Source of the DNA: Staphylococcus felis
Lineage (GTDB): Bacteria > Bacillota > Bacilli > Staphylococcales > Staphylococcaceae
Assembly: GCF_003012915.1 (NCBI RefSeq)
Contig: NZ_CP027770.1
Span: 1,364,001 to 1,428,000, forward strand
Direction: 5' to 3'
DNA length: 64,000 nucleotides
Below the pieces are notes generated by a model that saw nothing but the letters and a program-made list of their open reading frames with translations, was not told the DNA's origin and searched no databases. The translations under genes and the position numbers were made by a program. Shown here piece by piece: positions 17,805-27,792 of this stretch; positions within the stretch are counted from its first letter, which is position 1, and each line of letters begins with the position of its first letter.

Positions 17805-17975
17805 TTTTAATGCTATGTTTAGTCGCACGACGTACAACGAATTTCCTTATATTTAATGCCATAAGCACAAAACAGGTTCTTCATCAATTTTTCTTTATCT
17901 ACAGATTCTTTGTATTTCTGAATTAGAAAGCTTTTGGCTCATTTGCACATTAAAAGATTCCCAATTATCATTTCT
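17805..17975 (-). pseudogene. Decayed IS1182-family transposase C-terminus
   Basis: Translating the minus strand gives pieces in two frames that fit the C-terminal signature of IS1182-type transposases: NWESFNVQMSQKLSNSEIQRI, then after a stop RKIDEEPVL (family: RKIDVEPVFG), then a degraded SLYVVRLNIAL in the place of SVRG...GIALMA. Several stops and shifts interrupt it, and the rest of the IS and its ends are not visible. Identification is from remembered family motifs. Confidence 0.5.
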
Positions 17976-18030
17976 CGTGGTTTTTTATTTGTTTTTGAAT
18001 GATACAAAAGTGTCTTTTTTCAAAGTATTT

Positions 18031-18215
18031 TAATGTAAAATGACATGTATATCACGTCGTATTGTTGGCGAGACTCCTGAGGGAATAGGATGAGCGTCGA
18101 GACCGCGGCTCGACCCATCCCCCTAGGAAATGCGAGCCAAACAATACGAATGATTGATAAAAGAAAAGCGTAGAGACGATTCAATCATGAATCATCTCTA
18201 CGCTACTTATTTTGT
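18031..18215 (+). repeat. Dispersed structured repeat A, copy 3 (intact)
   Basis: Same orientation as copy 1. The core palindrome is 18059-18147, from GTATTGTT to AACAATAC. Its internal stems are TCCTGAGGG with CCCCTAGGA, and GTCGAG with CTCGAC. The terminal hairpin is at 18167-18204, AGCGTAGAGA...TCTCTACGCT with a 4-nt loop, followed by TACTTATTTTG. It lies just past the 3' end of mnhG (minus strand) and can serve as that operon's terminator. Confidence 0.85.
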
Positions 18216-18232
18216 AGCCTCAATTTTTATAT

Positions 18233-18589
18233 TTATAGCTTTGTGTTTTTTAAATCATCTTTTACTTCGTCTAGTTTCATACGCTTTGATGCAGGTGTTT
18301 TTAAGTTATAAGCAGCTTTTAAAACTAAGTGACTTGAAAGAGGACCTGTTAAAAATACAAAGGCGATACCAATTAAGAGTTGAAAATTAACATAGCCTTC
18401 TTTACCGATAAAGTAGATAAATGTTCCGGTTAAAAGAAGCATGGTGCCTAATGTTGCAGCTTTACCTGCTGCATGTGCTCTTGAGTAGACATCATCTAAC
18501 CGAATCATGCCAATTGCAGCTAAAGCACTGAATAAAGCGCCGATAATGACTAAAATTAATCCGATGCTAATCACGATCATTTCTGTCAT
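18233..18589 (-). CDS. mnhG: Na+/H+ antiporter subunit MnhG
   Basis: A 118-residue protein with three transmembrane helices and the family segment [21 protein letters not shown], then [15 protein letters not shown]. It is the small MnhG/MrpG subunit of the multisubunit antiporter. The ATG at 18589 is preferred to a TTG two codons earlier, since AGGTGA lies at proper distance. It overlaps mnhF by 23 nt and is the last gene of the operon. Confidence 0.92.
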   Translation of the reverse strand: MTEMIVISIGLILVIIGALFSALAAIGMIRLDDVYSRAHAAGKAATLGTMLLLTGTFIYFIGKEGYVNFQLLIGIAFVFLTGPLSSHLVLKAAYNLKTPASKRMKLDEVKDDLKNTKL

Positions 18590-18860
18590 ATTCAATCACC
18601 TGACCTTTATCCATAAATTTCGCAAAGACGGCAGTTCCTAAAAATGCAAGAATCCCAATTAATAATATCGCTACAATCATATAGTGTGTCCCCAAAATAA
18701 TCGAAAACAACCCAATCACTGCCATCAATTGGATACCTATTGCATCCAAAGCGACAACGCGATCTGGAAGAGAAGGTCCAATAATGACACGAATTAAAAT
18801 GGCAAGAATTGATAAAACAACGATAACTAGGGCAATAATGATAAAAATGTCTAAGTTCAC
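18567..18860 (-). CDS. mnhF: Na+/H+ antiporter subunit MnhF
   Basis: A 97-residue protein with three transmembrane helices. The conserved [25 protein letters not shown] stretch contains the Asp in the second segment that is essential in MrpF relatives. It overlaps mnhE by 4 nt and mnhG by 23 nt. Confidence 0.92.
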   Translation of the reverse strand: MNLDIFIIIALVIVVLSILAILIRVIIGPSLPDRVVALDAIGIQLMAVIGLFSIILGTHYMIVAILLIGILAFLGTAVFAKFMDKGQVIEYDRNDRD

Positions 18861-19339
18861 GATAACTCACCAACCTCTCTCACTGCTTTTTCAAGAGATG
18901 ATTTAATACTTTCGACTTCTGCTTCTTTAGTTGAAAAATCTAAGCAGTGAATGTAGAGTCGCTTCATATCATCATTAACACCTATCACAACTGTTCCAGG
19001 GGTTAAGGTGATTAAGTTTGATAATAATGCGACTTGCCATTTATGTTCTAGTTCAGTGTTATAAACAAAAAAGGCAGATTCATTTTTAATATGAGGTCGA
19101 AGAATAATACGCAATACATCAATGTTGGCTTTAATGAGTTCTACCAAAAATACGAAAATGAGCATTACAATTTTATAAAGCGTAATCATGTAAAATCGTC
19201 CAGGTAGTAATTTACGCATTAAAAACACAAGTAACAATGCGAATAAATAGCCTAAAACAAAGTTATTCATTGTATAGCTATCTGATAAAAATAACCAAAA
19301 TAAAGCTAAAAAGATATTTACTACAATTTGTACTGCCAT
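18857..19339 (-). CDS. mnhE: Na+/H+ antiporter subunit MnhE
   Basis: A 160-residue membrane protein. The C-terminal soluble part has [15 protein letters not shown], the MrpE/MnhE signature. The N-terminal half is two or three helices. It is 1 nt from mnhD and overlaps mnhF, consistent with coupled translation of the whole operon. Confidence 0.92.
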   Translation of the reverse strand: MAVQIVVNIFLALFWLFLSDSYTMNNFVLGYLFALLLVFLMRKLLPGRFYMITLYKIVMLIFVFLVELIKANIDVLRIILRPHIKNESAFFVYNTELEHKWQVALLSNLITLTPGTVVIGVNDDMKRLYIHCLDFSTKEAEVESIKSSLEKAVREVGELS

Positions 19340-19340
19340 A

Positions 19341-20843
19341 TTACTTCACCCCCAATACGCTTTGGATATATGAATCAGGTTGATAGAATGATTTTGCAGC
19401 TTCTTCGATAATAGGATAGAGTTGTCCAGCGCCTATACCGAATGCTACAGAAATAATGACTGATAAAATACTAACAGCTAATAATCCTCTATGATGAAGT
19501 CGTGGATTATAGAAATAGCCGTAACTTTTACCAAAAAATCCTTTAAGGAAAATGTTCATGACTGAATATAAGACGACTAAACTTGATAATAATACGATAA
19601 TACCACTTGCATAAAATCCTTGTTCAAAAGCTGCTTGAACGATATAAAGTTTACCGTAAAAGCCACTTAATGGTGGAATACCTGCTAAGCTCAGTGCAGC
19701 AATAAAGAATGTCCATCCAAGGATAGGATAATGATGAATTAATCCACCGAATTGACGAATATCTGTCGTTTTAGTAATTTTGTACATAATGCCAATTAAG
19801 AAGAATAAAGCGGCTTTTATCAACATATCGTGAAGCGTATAAAATATGGCACCCACGATGCCGGCCTCATTCATCATAGCAACGCCGACTAAAATCACAC
19901 CAACTGCAATCATAATATTGTAAAGGATAATACGCTTAGTATCTCTATACCCTACAGCACCGACACACCCGAATATAATTGTTAACAATGCGAGTGCTAA
20001 AATAGTGTAATGCGAAAACGTTAATGTATCGTGGAAAAATAAACTCATCGTGCGTGCAATCGCATAGACACCGACTTTAGTTAAAAGAGCCCCGAAAAAT
20101 GCAATAATGGCAAATGGTGGCGCATAATAAGCACCAGGCAACCAAACATACATTGGAAAGGCACCTGCTTTAGTAGCAAATACAAAGATAAATAATACAA
20201 AAACAACGCTGAGTAGACCTGGATGTTCTCCAGAGAGCTGATTTAACTTTTGACTAATATCAGCCATATTCAATGTACCAACCACAGAGTAAAGTATACC
20301 GACAGCTATGACAAAGAATGCTGATGAAACAACGTTAACAAGTAAGTATTTAACACTTTCTTGTAGTTGTATTTTTGTACCACCAATGACCATCAAACCA
20401 TATGATGACATGAGAAATACTTCGAAAAATACGAATAAGTTAAAGATATCTCCCGTGATAAAAGCACCATTAATCCCTGTTAACATAAACATGACAGTGA
20501 AATAGTAGTAATATGTTTCGCGATGTAACCCAATGGATTGATATGAGAAAAGCATAATCAATATTGTAATGATGACACTAGTTGTTACAAGCAAAGCGCT
20601 GAACAAATCTAGTACGAAAACAATACCATATGGTGCGTCCCAAGATCCTAATTCTAATGTGATAGGGTGCCCGATTTGCCAAACGTTATATAAATTAATC
20701 AGTGCAAAAAGCAGCGTAATAAGTGCACCAGTTAACGCGATAAAACGTTTAATGAAAGGGCGCAAACCACTAAAAATTAATAAGATTGCTGTGATGACCG
20801 GTACAACGAGTACCATAATTATTAAGTTTTCATTCATCATCAT
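19341..20843 (-). CDS. mnhD: Na+/H+ antiporter subunit MnhD (NuoM/NuoN-like)
   Basis: A 500-residue protein with about 14 transmembrane helices, related to the antiporter-like subunits of complex I. Seen motifs include the Glu of helix 5 ([19 protein letters not shown]), the Lys region [19 protein letters not shown], and [16 protein letters not shown]. It forms the ion path together with MnhA. The start at 20843 follows AAAGGAG by 9 nt and overlaps the end of mnhC by 14 nt. Confidence 0.94.
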   Translation of the reverse strand: MMMNENLIIMVLVVPVITAILLIFSGLRPFIKRFIALTGALITLLFALINLYNVWQIGHPITLELGSWDAPYGIVFVLDLFSALLVTTSVIITILIMLFSYQSIGLHRETYYYYFTVMFMLTGINGAFITGDIFNLFVFFEVFLMSSYGLMVIGGTKIQLQESVKYLLVNVVSSAFFVIAVGILYSVVGTLNMADISQKLNQLSGEHPGLLSVVFVLFIFVFATKAGAFPMYVWLPGAYYAPPFAIIAFFGALLTKVGVYAIARTMSLFFHDTLTFSHYTILALALLTIIFGCVGAVGYRDTKRIILYNIMIAVGVILVGVAMMNEAGIVGAIFYTLHDMLIKAALFFLIGIMYKITKTTDIRQFGGLIHHYPILGWTFFIAALSLAGIPPLSGFYGKLYIVQAAFEQGFYASGIIVLLSSLVVLYSVMNIFLKGFFGKSYGYFYNPRLHHRGLLAVSILSVIISVAFGIGAGQLYPIIEEAAKSFYQPDSYIQSVLGVK

Positions 20844-21177
20844 CTTGCGGCACTCCTTTCATTCGCTCGACATTATCTGTTCCCAGTTCTTTATAGCTTC
20901 TAAAAGCCAGTACTAAAAAGAATGCCGTAACAGCAAATGAGATTACAATTGCTGTTAAAATCAATGCTTGAGGTATAGGGTCGACGTAATCGGATACGCC
21001 TTTTTCATATATGGGTACATTTCCATTTTTTAAACCACCCATTGTTAATAAAAACAAGTTGGCAGCATGAGATAATAAAGTGGTACCGATAATAATTCGT
21101 ATTAAACTTTTGGATAGAATAAGATAGACGCTAATGGATGTGAGAATACCACAAACTATAATTAATAAAATTTCCAT
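20830..21177 (-). CDS. mnhC: Na+/H+ antiporter subunit MnhC (NuoK-like)
   Basis: A 115-residue protein with three transmembrane helices, like NuoK. It has [15 protein letters not shown] in helix 2 and [20 protein letters not shown] in helix 3. Its ATG touches the mnhB stop codon and its end overlaps mnhD. Confidence 0.93.
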   Translation of the reverse strand: MEILLIIVCGILTSISVYLILSKSLIRIIIGTTLLSHAANLFLLTMGGLKNGNVPIYEKGVSDYVDPIPQALILTAIVISFAVTAFFLVLAFRSYKELGTDNVERMKGVPQDDDE

Positions 21178-21605
21178 TATTTATTCTCTCCAATCGTTAA
21201 AATAATTGTCAGTACTGTGCCGATAACAACGAATAAAACACCCGTATCGAATATGACAGCAGTATGCAAATGCATCGGTTTTAACAATGGGATAGGAATG
21301 TCAAAAGATGTATGTGTAAAAAAGTTTTTATGATAAAACCAACTTAACATCGGTGAAAGAATACAAAATGACAATCCAAGTGCAATCAACTTTTTAAAAT
21401 CCCACGGGAAGACCTTATTTAATGTTTTGACGTCAAATGCTACTGCAATAATGACAAGTGCACTTGATACGAGTAAACCACCAATAAATCCGCCACCAGG
21501 TGTATAATGTCCAGCTAGAAATAGTGAGAAGCCAAACATCATAATTAAGAAAAAGATAATGAGTGACGAATACTGTGCAATTAAATCATTTTTCTGTCTG
21601 TTCAA
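21177..21605 (-). CDS. mnhB: Na+/H+ antiporter subunit MnhB
   Basis: A 142-residue membrane protein with the MrpB signature [21 protein letters not shown] at 21605 is chosen as start: it gives the usual (M)NRQKNDLI beginning and the same length as S. aureus MnhB1, and a GGG-containing site lies 9 nt upstream. An upstream ATG at 21623 would add six residues. The gene starts within the last codons of mnhA. Confidence 0.88.
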   Translation of the reverse strand: MNRQKNDLIAQYSSLIIFFLIMMFGFSLFLAGHYTPGGGFIGGLLVSSALVIIAVAFDVKTLNKVFPWDFKKLIALGLSFCILSPMLSWFYHKNFFTHTSFDIPIPLLKPMHLHTAVIFDTGVLFVVIGTVLTIILTIGENK

Positions 21606-24003
21606 TCTTCTCAACCCTTTCATAGCCGTTTTTATGCTTAGCACGTAGTTTAATTAATGTGTAGATTCCCATTCCTGCAATGCCAAGTACTGCCGATTCA
21701 AAAAGCGTATCTGTACCACGGAAATCAACGAGAATCACATTAACCATATTTTTACCTTCTGCTAAGTCATAGACATGTTTTTTATAGAATTCACTAATTG
21801 AAGTAAAATGACGGTTTCCATATGCAATTAGACCTAAAGCAATGACAACCAACCCAACCCCAACTGAGATAACAATGTTTCCAATCTTATCTTTAACACT
21901 TTCGTTGTATCGACTAATGTTAGGCAAGTGATAGAAGCAAAGTAAAAATAACGCTGTTGAGATAGTTTCAACTACAAATTGTGTCAATGCCAAATCAGGT
22001 GCATTAAAGAAAATAAAGAATATTGCCATAGAATAACCAACAGCACTTAACATAATAATGCTAAACAGTCTTGAACGTGCAAAAACAATCATCACTGCCG
22101 CAATCGATATCGTGATCACTGATATGGCTTCATAAGTACGAACAGGTGATACATTTTCAAGATTAATCGAAAATGGTGCAAATAGTAACGTCACAAATGT
22201 CAGCAATATCATTGTAAAGAAGATAATGACTAAGTTATTACGATTATATCCAGTCATATAAGTTCTTGTAATTTGAGTAGCGTAATAAGGTGAATAACGA
22301 CCTGTTTGATTATACCAATAGTTTAATGTGAGATACTCTGGCATTTTTCTTAAAGCCCCCACCCAATGTTTTGAGGTAAAGAATAAAAGAGTACCTATAA
22401 TGTAAATAGCTATTGTTGATAATAATGCAGGTGTAATGCCGTGCCATAAATGAAATTCAGCATGTATACTATTTGAGTTCGCGATAGCGCGTGCAGCAGG
22501 TGTAACTAACGGTGCTGCAACAAGACTTGGAAATAAACCAATCACTATCACGAGTAATGATAGAATGATAGGTGAAATATTCATTAAAGCAGATGCTTCA
22601 TGCGCTTTGTTTGGAAGTACATCTGGTTGATAGTCACCTAAAAAGATTTCGTAAATAAATTTGAGTGAATAGACAAAGGTAAAAATACTACCTACGATGC
22701 CTAAGATTGGAAATAAAATACCAAGTGTATTCAAACTAAAAATATGTGCATGCGTGACCTCAATAACAGACTCTAGAAAAGCTTCTTTAGATAGGAATCC
22801 ATTAAAAGGTGGTACTCCTGCCATACTTAAAGCTGTAATAATCGATAATGTAAATGAGATCGGCATGATTGTCATCAAGCCACCTAATTTTTTTATATCT
22901 CTAGTTCCTGTAGCATGATCGACAGCGCCTGTAATCATAAATAAGGCACCTTTAAACGAAGCATGATTAATCAAGTGAAATATAGCAGCAGTATATGCCG
23001 CAACGTATAATTGACTTTCTGAGCCTTCAAAATGATAGCTTACAGCGCCAATTCCAAGCATTGACATAATCATACCGAGTTGTGAAACAGTTGAAAATGC
23101 TAATATTCCCTTCAAATCAAGCTGCTTTGTGGCATTGAAAGATCCCCAAAATAAGGTAATCAATCCAAAAAGCGCCACTGTCCAAATCCAACCTTCTGAA
23201 ATTGCAAAAATAGGCGTTAAACGTGCAACTAAATAAATTCCTGCTTTGACCATGGTTGCAGAATGGAGATACGCACTAACTGGTGTAGGGGCTTCCATTG
23301 CATCAGGTAACCATATATAAAATGGGAATTGTGCAGACTTTGTCATCGCACCTATAATAACGAATATCATGGCTAATATAAATATTGGAGATGTTTGGAT
23401 TAAGTCAACTTGGCTTATTATTTCACGAATACGCCAACTGCCTGTCGCAATATATAATAAAATGAAGCCACCAAGTAAAGATAATCCACCTAATACCGTA
23501 ATCATCATCGATTTCATCGCACCATAAAGTGATTTTTCTTTATGACGCCAAAATGAAATAAGTAAAAAGCTTGAAAATGATGTCAGTTCCCAAAATAAAT
23601 AGAGTATAAGTAAATTGTCTGAAAGGACAACGCCTAACATTGCACTCATAAAAATCAGTAAATAACAGTAAAAATGACCTAATTGTTCTTCTTGATTTAA
23701 GTAACTAATTGAATATAAAACAACTAAACTCCCGATACCTGTAATTAACAAAGCAAATAATAACCCGAGTCCATCTACATAAACGTCAAAGTTCATACCA
23801 ATTTGTGGCATCCACGAGACGGATTGTTCTGTATAATGTCCGGACATAGTGAGTTTGATATACGATAAAAAGTATATAAATAATACAACTGGGATTGGTA
23901 ATACAAACCAACCGAGATGTATTCGCTTATAGAAGCGGTAAAGTGTTGGTATCAGTATGGAGAATATTAACGGTAACAATACCGCTAAATGCAACCAACT
24001 CAT
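21586..24003 (-). CDS. mnhA: Na+/H+ antiporter subunit MnhA (NuoL-like)
   Basis: The 805-residue largest subunit, close to the 801 of S. aureus MnhA1. The N-terminal two thirds are NuoL-like, with [18 protein letters not shown] (essential Glu), [20 protein letters not shown] and [13 protein letters not shown]; the C-terminal third is the MrpA-specific extension. The Mnh complex uses the proton gradient to expel Na+ and matters for pH and salt tolerance. It is the first gene of the seven-gene minus-strand operon; the start follows AAAAAGGAGG. A TATAAT-like box about 40 nt upstream on this strand may be its -10. Confidence 0.94.
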   Translation of the reverse strand: MSWLHLAVLLPLIFSILIPTLYRFYKRIHLGWFVLPIPVVLFIYFLSYIKLTMSGHYTEQSVSWMPQIGMNFDVYVDGLGLLFALLITGIGSLVVLYSISYLNQEEQLGHFYCYLLIFMSAMLGVVLSDNLLILYLFWELTSFSSFLLISFWRHKEKSLYGAMKSMMITVLGGLSLLGGFILLYIATGSWRIREIISQVDLIQTSPIFILAMIFVIIGAMTKSAQFPFYIWLPDAMEAPTPVSAYLHSATMVKAGIYLVARLTPIFAISEGWIWTVALFGLITLFWGSFNATKQLDLKGILAFSTVSQLGMIMSMLGIGAVSYHFEGSESQLYVAAYTAAIFHLINHASFKGALFMITGAVDHATGTRDIKKLGGLMTIMPISFTLSIITALSMAGVPPFNGFLSKEAFLESVIEVTHAHIFSLNTLGILFPILGIVGSIFTFVYSLKFIYEIFLGDYQPDVLPNKAHEASALMNISPIILSLLVIVIGLFPSLVAAPLVTPAARAIANSNSIHAEFHLWHGITPALLSTIAIYIIGTLLFFTSKHWVGALRKMPEYLTLNYWYNQTGRYSPYYATQITRTYMTGYNRNNLVIIFFTMILLTFVTLLFAPFSINLENVSPVRTYEAISVITISIAAVMIVFARSRLFSIIMLSAVGYSMAIFFIFFNAPDLALTQFVVETISTALFLLCFYHLPNISRYNESVKDKIGNIVISVGVGLVVIALGLIAYGNRHFTSISEFYKKHVYDLAEGKNMVNVILVDFRGTDTLFESAVLGIAGMGIYTLIKLRAKHKNGYERVEKIEQTEK

Positions 24004-24132
24004 ATATTGTCCTCCTTTTTAAAACTGCGATAGTATTATTATACATGAATATGAATGTTCTGAAAAACAAGGAACTGCAATGATTGGTGTTAAAAATAGG
24101 CGCTTATTAAATAAGTAGAAAAGCGTCTAAAT

Positions 24133-24519
24133 TCAGCTAAAATTTATTTTATATTGACGTTCATAATCTCTTTTTAAAGCGTTTAAACAATTTAAAGATG
24201 CTTGTGCATAAAGGGTATTATCCTCGCGCAATTTTGTTTCTAAATCACTTATAGCATCCTGTAAAGATTCTGTATATTCTTTAGGCTGTCCTTCAAAAGG
24301 TTTTAAACGATTTTTGGATGTATAGCGTTTTTCATATAGACTTAGAGCTTTTCGTTCATGAAAAAAGACACCTTCGACTTCATTTGGGTGATGTAAATCA
24401 CCTTGTTTAGGGTGCTTAATCACTTGTAGCACTTTGACTAAAGCTTGATCAGCGGTATTTTCAACAATCTCAACAACGTATACGCCAGTTTTATGTGCAA
24501 AACGATAGAGCATGTTCAT
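24133..24519 (-). CDS. kapB: Kinase-associated protein B family (KapB)
   Basis: A 128-residue soluble protein. The HPKQGDLHHPNEVEGVFFHERKALS stretch is the KapB family signature. In Bacillus, KapB supports the sporulation kinase KinB, but staphylococci do not sporulate, so its role here is unknown. No lipobox is present. Either ATG at 24519 or at 24513 could be used; an AAAGGA site precedes both. It is divergent from ppiB. Confidence 0.85.
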   Translation of the reverse strand: MNMLYRFAHKTGVYVVEIVENTADQALVKVLQVIKHPKQGDLHHPNEVEGVFFHERKALSLYEKRYTSKNRLKPFEGQPKEYTESLQDAISDLETKLREDNTLYAQASLNCLNALKRDYERQYKINFS

Positions 24520-24584
24520 TCCATCCTTTCATAAATATGTTAAAATAGTCTTATCATTAAGTTTATCACGAATGGAGTATTAAA

Positions 24585-25178
24585 ATGACAAACTATCCAC
24601 AATTGACAAAAGAAATTCAAGAAAATGAAATTAAAGCTGTAATGCATACGAATAAAGGGGATATGACGTTAAAGTTATTTCCAGAGATTGCACCTAAAAC
24701 AGTCGAAAACTTCGTAGCGCTTTCTAAAAAGGGATATTATAATGGTGTAACGTTTCACCGTGTTATCAATGATTTTATGATTCAAGGTGGTGACCCTACA
24801 GCTACCGGTATGGGTGGTGAAAGTATATACGGTCAACCATTTGAAGATGAGTTTTCAATGAATGCATTTAATTTATACGGTGCATTATCGATGGCCAATG
24901 CAGGTCCAGGTACAAATGGATCACAGTTTTTTATTGTACAAATGAAAGATATTCCATCACAAATGGCAGACCAACTAGAAGATGGCGGCTGGCCTAAAGA
25001 AATCGCGGAAGCTTATCGTGAAAAAGGTGGCACGCCATGGCTTGATCAAAAGCATACTGTATTTGGTCAGCTGATTGAAGGGGAAGAAACGCTAGAAGAT
25101 ATTGCAAATGTTAAAGTAGGGGCACAAGATAAACCGGTGTATGATGTAGTCATTGAATCAATCGACATCGAGTCATAA
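24585..25178 (+). CDS. ppiB: Cyclophilin-type peptidyl-prolyl cis-trans isomerase
   Basis: A 197-residue cyclophilin with the core [36 protein letters not shown] and [10 protein letters not shown], including the catalytic Arg of FHRV. No signal peptide, so it acts in the cytoplasm on protein folding. An insert of about 35 residues between the FFIV and HTVFG blocks is usual in the Firmicute form. Start 24585 follows GGAG. The DUF1871 gene lies 23 nt downstream. Confidence 0.94.
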   Translation: MTNYPQLTKEIQENEIKAVMHTNKGDMTLKLFPEIAPKTVENFVALSKKGYYNGVTFHRVINDFMIQGGDPTATGMGGESIYGQPFEDEFSMNAFNLYGALSMANAGPGTNGSQFFIVQMKDIPSQMADQLEDGGWPKEIAEAYREKGGTPWLDQKHTVFGQLIEGEETLEDIANVKVGAQDKPVYDVVIESIDIES

Positions 25179-25201
25179 AATAGAATTCAAAGAGGCGAGA
25201 C

Positions 25202-25459
25202 ATGTCAAATAATGATTTAAATATACGTTTATATCAACAATTATCAACGTGGAACCCTATGAATTTTGATGATCCAACTCTAGGAGATGCTGAAGTCTAT
25301 GAAATGATGGACGCTGTGCATCAATACGGAGAGGCTCATGCTATCGCAAAAGCGTTTCAAAATATTTTTCATTTTTCTTTTGAAACATTGATTCCTTACG
25401 ACATTTGCTTAGAACAAGCTCAAAAAGCATTACAGTTACAAATGGCGTGTGACTTATAA
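25202..25459 (+). CDS. DUF1871 family protein
   Basis: An 85-residue acidic helical protein with WNPMNFDDP near the start and IFHFSFETLIPYDICLEQA near the end, which fits the DUF1871 (YugE-like) family. No function is known. It begins 23 nt after ppiB with an AGAGGCGAG site and is probably in its operon. Confidence 0.65.
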   Translation: MSNNDLNIRLYQQLSTWNPMNFDDPTLGDAEVYEMMDAVHQYGEAHAIAKAFQNIFHFSFETLIPYDICLEQAQKALQLQMACDL

Positions 25460-25609
25460 TGGAGTCATTTGCTTTTTAAAATTGCATGAATGGTTATATT
25501 AACCTCAATAAAACAAATATTGAGCGACAAGCAAATAAATTTTTTAAATCACAAATTGGATTGAGGCAAGAAGTCTTCGCTTAATGTCTATCGATATGAG
25601 TCATTGAGC

Positions 25610-25638
25610 AAAAAGATTATAATGTCTTAATCTTTTTT
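25610..25638 (+). terminator. Hairpin in the gap before the formamidase gene
   Basis: AAAAAGATTA (25610-25619) pairs with TAATCTTTTT (25628-25637). It is 150 nt after the DUF1871 gene and may end that transcript. The rest of 25460-25778 is AT-rich with no gene seen. Confidence 0.6.
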
Positions 25639-25778
25639 GTGATTTTTTAGTGTTACCAGAGAGCCGATTAAGGTTTTGTTAATTGAAACAGCTATGTGTG
25701 AAGGAACCCAGTTATTCAAGAATAAAAAACAACTAAAAGTGTGTCGTTATATTCTATATGGGGTATTCATAATATAAG

Positions 25779-25796
25779 TGACAGAATATTCTGTCA
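25779..25796. promoter_or_regulatory. Perfect 18-bp palindrome, probable operator of the formamidase operon
   Basis: TGACAGAATATTCTGTCA reads the same on both strands without a mismatch. It sits 29 nt upstream of the ATG at 25826, just past AT-rich sequence that could hold a -10, which is where a repressor would block transcription. The regulator is not recognisable from this window; the site does not fit the TnrA/GlnR, CodY or LexA consensus. Confidence 0.55.
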
Positions 25797-25825
25797 TGAA
25801 TAAAGTGATTGAGGAGGGGACACTT

Positions 25826-27019
25826 ATGCCAAAAAAATTATTTAGCGTTGATTTAAATAAAAAAATGGACGAACAAGCGCACCCAGGACATAATCGATGG
25901 CATCCAGATATTCCAGCAGCTTTTTCAGTGAATCCCGGCGAATCGTTTCGGATGGAGTGTTTAGACTGGACGGATGGACAAATTTCTAACAATGATGACC
26001 CTAGTGATATTAAATACGTGAATCTCAATCGTGTTCATGTATTAAGTGGACCGGTCTACGTTAATGGTGTAGAACCAGGTGATTTATTAGTTGTTGATAT
26101 TTTAGATATTGGTGCTTTTTCGGAGCACGAATGGGTATTTAATGGTATTTTTGATAAAACAAATGGCGGCAGCTTTTTAGTTGACCATTATCCTAATGCT
26201 CAAAAGTCAATATGGGATTTTAATGGAATTTATGCAACAAGTCGACATGTGCCAGGTGTTGAATTTGCAGGTGTGATTCACCCTGGATTAATTGGTGTTG
26301 CGCCGTCATACGAGATGCTTAAAGAGTGGAATAAAAGGGAGAAAGCGCTTGTTGACACAGATCCAAATCGTGAGCCACCACTAGCAAACTTACCCAATGA
26401 AGATGCTGTTGTTTTAGGAACTTTAAAAGGGAAAGACTTTGATCGAGTTGCTAAAGAAGGGGCGCGTACAGTACCGCCAAGAGAAAATGGAGGCAACTGT
26501 GACATTAAAAACTTATCAAAAGGGTCGAGAATATATTTCCCAGTCTATGTAGAAGGTGCCAAGTTATCAGTGGGTGATATTCACTTTTCTCAAGGAGATG
26601 GTGAAATTACATTTTGTGGTGGTATTGAAATGCCGGGGTGGATTGATTTAAGAGTGAGTGTGATTAAAGGCGGTATGGAAAAGTACCAGATTAAAAAGAA
26701 CCCAGCATTCAATCCAAGTCCTGTTTTACCGAATTACTCAGATTATATCGTATTTGAAGGTATCTCAGTCAATGAATTTTCTGGAAAGCAAGCTTATTTA
26801 GACGCTAACACTGCGTATAGAAATGCTTGCTTAAATGCCATTGAATTTTTAAAAACACGTGGTTTTACCGGAGAACAAGCATATATGCTACTCGGTTCTG
26901 CACCTGTTCAAGGGACAGTTGCGGGAATTGTTGATATACCGAATGCCTGTTGTACTATTGCCATACCTAGAGAAATATTTCAGGCAGGTGTATTGCCTAA
27001 TATGAAAGAAGATGAATAA
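25826..27019 (+). CDS. Acetamidase/formamidase family protein
   Basis: A 397-residue protein of the FmdA/AmdA family. Landmarks: HPGHNRWHPDIPAA near the N-terminus, GDLLVVDILDIG, the GGNCDIKNLSKGSRIYFPV motif, GDIHFSQGDGEITFCGGIE, and a C-terminal AYMLLGSAPVQGTVAGIVDIPNA in family-typical form. It would hydrolyse formamide or acetamide to the acid and ammonia. The ATG at 25826 follows GAGGAGGGG; the frame extends upstream but into the palindrome. It is followed after 2 nt by an fmdB-like gene, the usual partner. Confidence 0.85.
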   Translation: MPKKLFSVDLNKKMDEQAHPGHNRWHPDIPAAFSVNPGESFRMECLDWTDGQISNNDDPSDIKYVNLNRVHVLSGPVYVNGVEPGDLLVVDILDIGAFSEHEWVFNGIFDKTNGGSFLVDHYPNAQKSIWDFNGIYATSRHVPGVEFAGVIHPGLIGVAPSYEMLKEWNKREKALVDTDPNREPPLANLPNEDAVVLGTLKGKDFDRVAKEGARTVPPRENGGNCDIKNLSKGSRIYFPVYVEGAKLSVGDIHFSQGDGEITFCGGIEMPGWIDLRVSVIKGGMEKYQIKKNPAFNPSPVLPNYSDYIVFEGISVNEFSGKQAYLDANTAYRNACLNAIEFLKTRGFTGEQAYMLLGSAPVQGTVAGIVDIPNACCTIAIPREIFQAGVLPNMKEDE

Positions 27020-27021
27020 AA

Positions 27022-27288
27022 ATGCCAAACTATTCATATACATGTGCATCGTGCGGCACATTTACGATAAGACAGCGCATGTCAGCGCAACATCAAACAG
27101 TCCAATGTCCTACATGCTCTCAAATGGCTTCGCGTGAATTCCAAGCTTTTCAAACTTATCAATTAGATCAACAGGTTAAAAAAAGAATCGAAAGAGGGCA
27201 AGACCCTAGAATTGTTAAAGGTAAAGATTTACAGCCTCGAACACAGCAAAAACAAAATGTATCACGCCCTTGGATGATAGGTCATTAG
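27022..27288 (+). CDS. FmdB-type zinc-ribbon protein
   Basis: An 88-residue protein whose first half is a zinc ribbon: YTCASCGTF and VQCPTCSQ give two CXXC pairs. The second half is basic and probably flexible. FmdB-like proteins accompany amidase genes and have been called regulators, though evidence is thin. The ATG lies 2 nt after the formamidase stop, so the two are co-expressed. Confidence 0.78.
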   Translation: MPNYSYTCASCGTFTIRQRMSAQHQTVQCPTCSQMASREFQAFQTYQLDQQVKKRIERGQDPRIVKGKDLQPRTQQKQNVSRPWMIGH

Positions 27289-27354
27289 TTTTATTGAAGC
27301 GGTGTAGCAAAAGTAAGGTTTTAATGGTGTATCCTCTTTGATACAAACTACAAA

Positions 27355-27394
27355 ATGAACCAACTCAACACATATCAGCGTTGAGTTGGTTCAT
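27355..27394 (-). terminator. Hairpin terminator for cvfD
   Basis: ATGAACCAACTCAAC (27355-27369) pairs perfectly with GTTGAGTTGGTTCAT (27380-27394). On the minus strand it is followed by TTTTG. It may also slow the convergent fmdB transcript. Confidence 0.7.
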
Positions 27395-27402
27395 TCATTG
27401 CG

Positions 27403-27792
27403 CTATTCTGACTCATATTTCATCCGTTTTCTTGACTGTTTCACCCAATATGGCAATCGTTCTTTTAACGTTTGAAACCCATATACTTCATTTTCATTAA
27501 TTTCGTCCAATACTGAACGTTTTTCCTTTTTACGTTCATAATTTTTAAAGTAGTCGTTGTCTTTTAAAGATAAGTTGAGCTTACCATTTTCATCAATCGA
27601 AATGATTTTTGCTTTTACAGTTTGTCCAGGTGATAAAAGCTTTTTTAAATTATGTACATAATCATCCATAACCTCAGAGATATGGATAAGTCCTTCAGTA
27701 TTGTCAGGGGTCTCGACGAAAGCGCCGTAGGGTTGAATACCAGTCACACGCACTTTAATATGTTGACCAACAAAATATTGTTTCTTCAACAT
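27403..27792 (-). CDS. cvfD: S1 RNA-binding domain protein, CvfD/GSP13 (YugI) family
   Basis: A 129-residue protein. Residues about 8-75 form one S1 domain: GQHIKVRVTGIQPYGAFVE, GLIHISEV and GQTVKAKIISIDENGKLNLSL. A basic, Lys/Arg-rich tail follows. It belongs to the general stress protein 13 group, which binds ribosomes or RNA and affects translation; the staphylococcal relative is called CvfD. It is a monocistronic minus-strand gene facing the fmdA-fmdB pair. Confidence 0.82.
   Translation of the reverse strand: MLKKQYFVGQHIKVRVTGIQPYGAFVETPDNTEGLIHISEVMDDYVHNLKKLLSPGQTVKAKIISIDENGKLNLSLKDNDYFKNYERKKEKRSVLDEINENEVYGFQTLKERLPYWVKQSRKRMKYESE

Noticed and set aside
18607..18873. Open frame of 88 codons overlapping mnhF in another frame
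   Set aside because: mnhF itself has clear family motifs and operon spacing; the other frame is Tyr/Cys/Arg-rich shadow translation.
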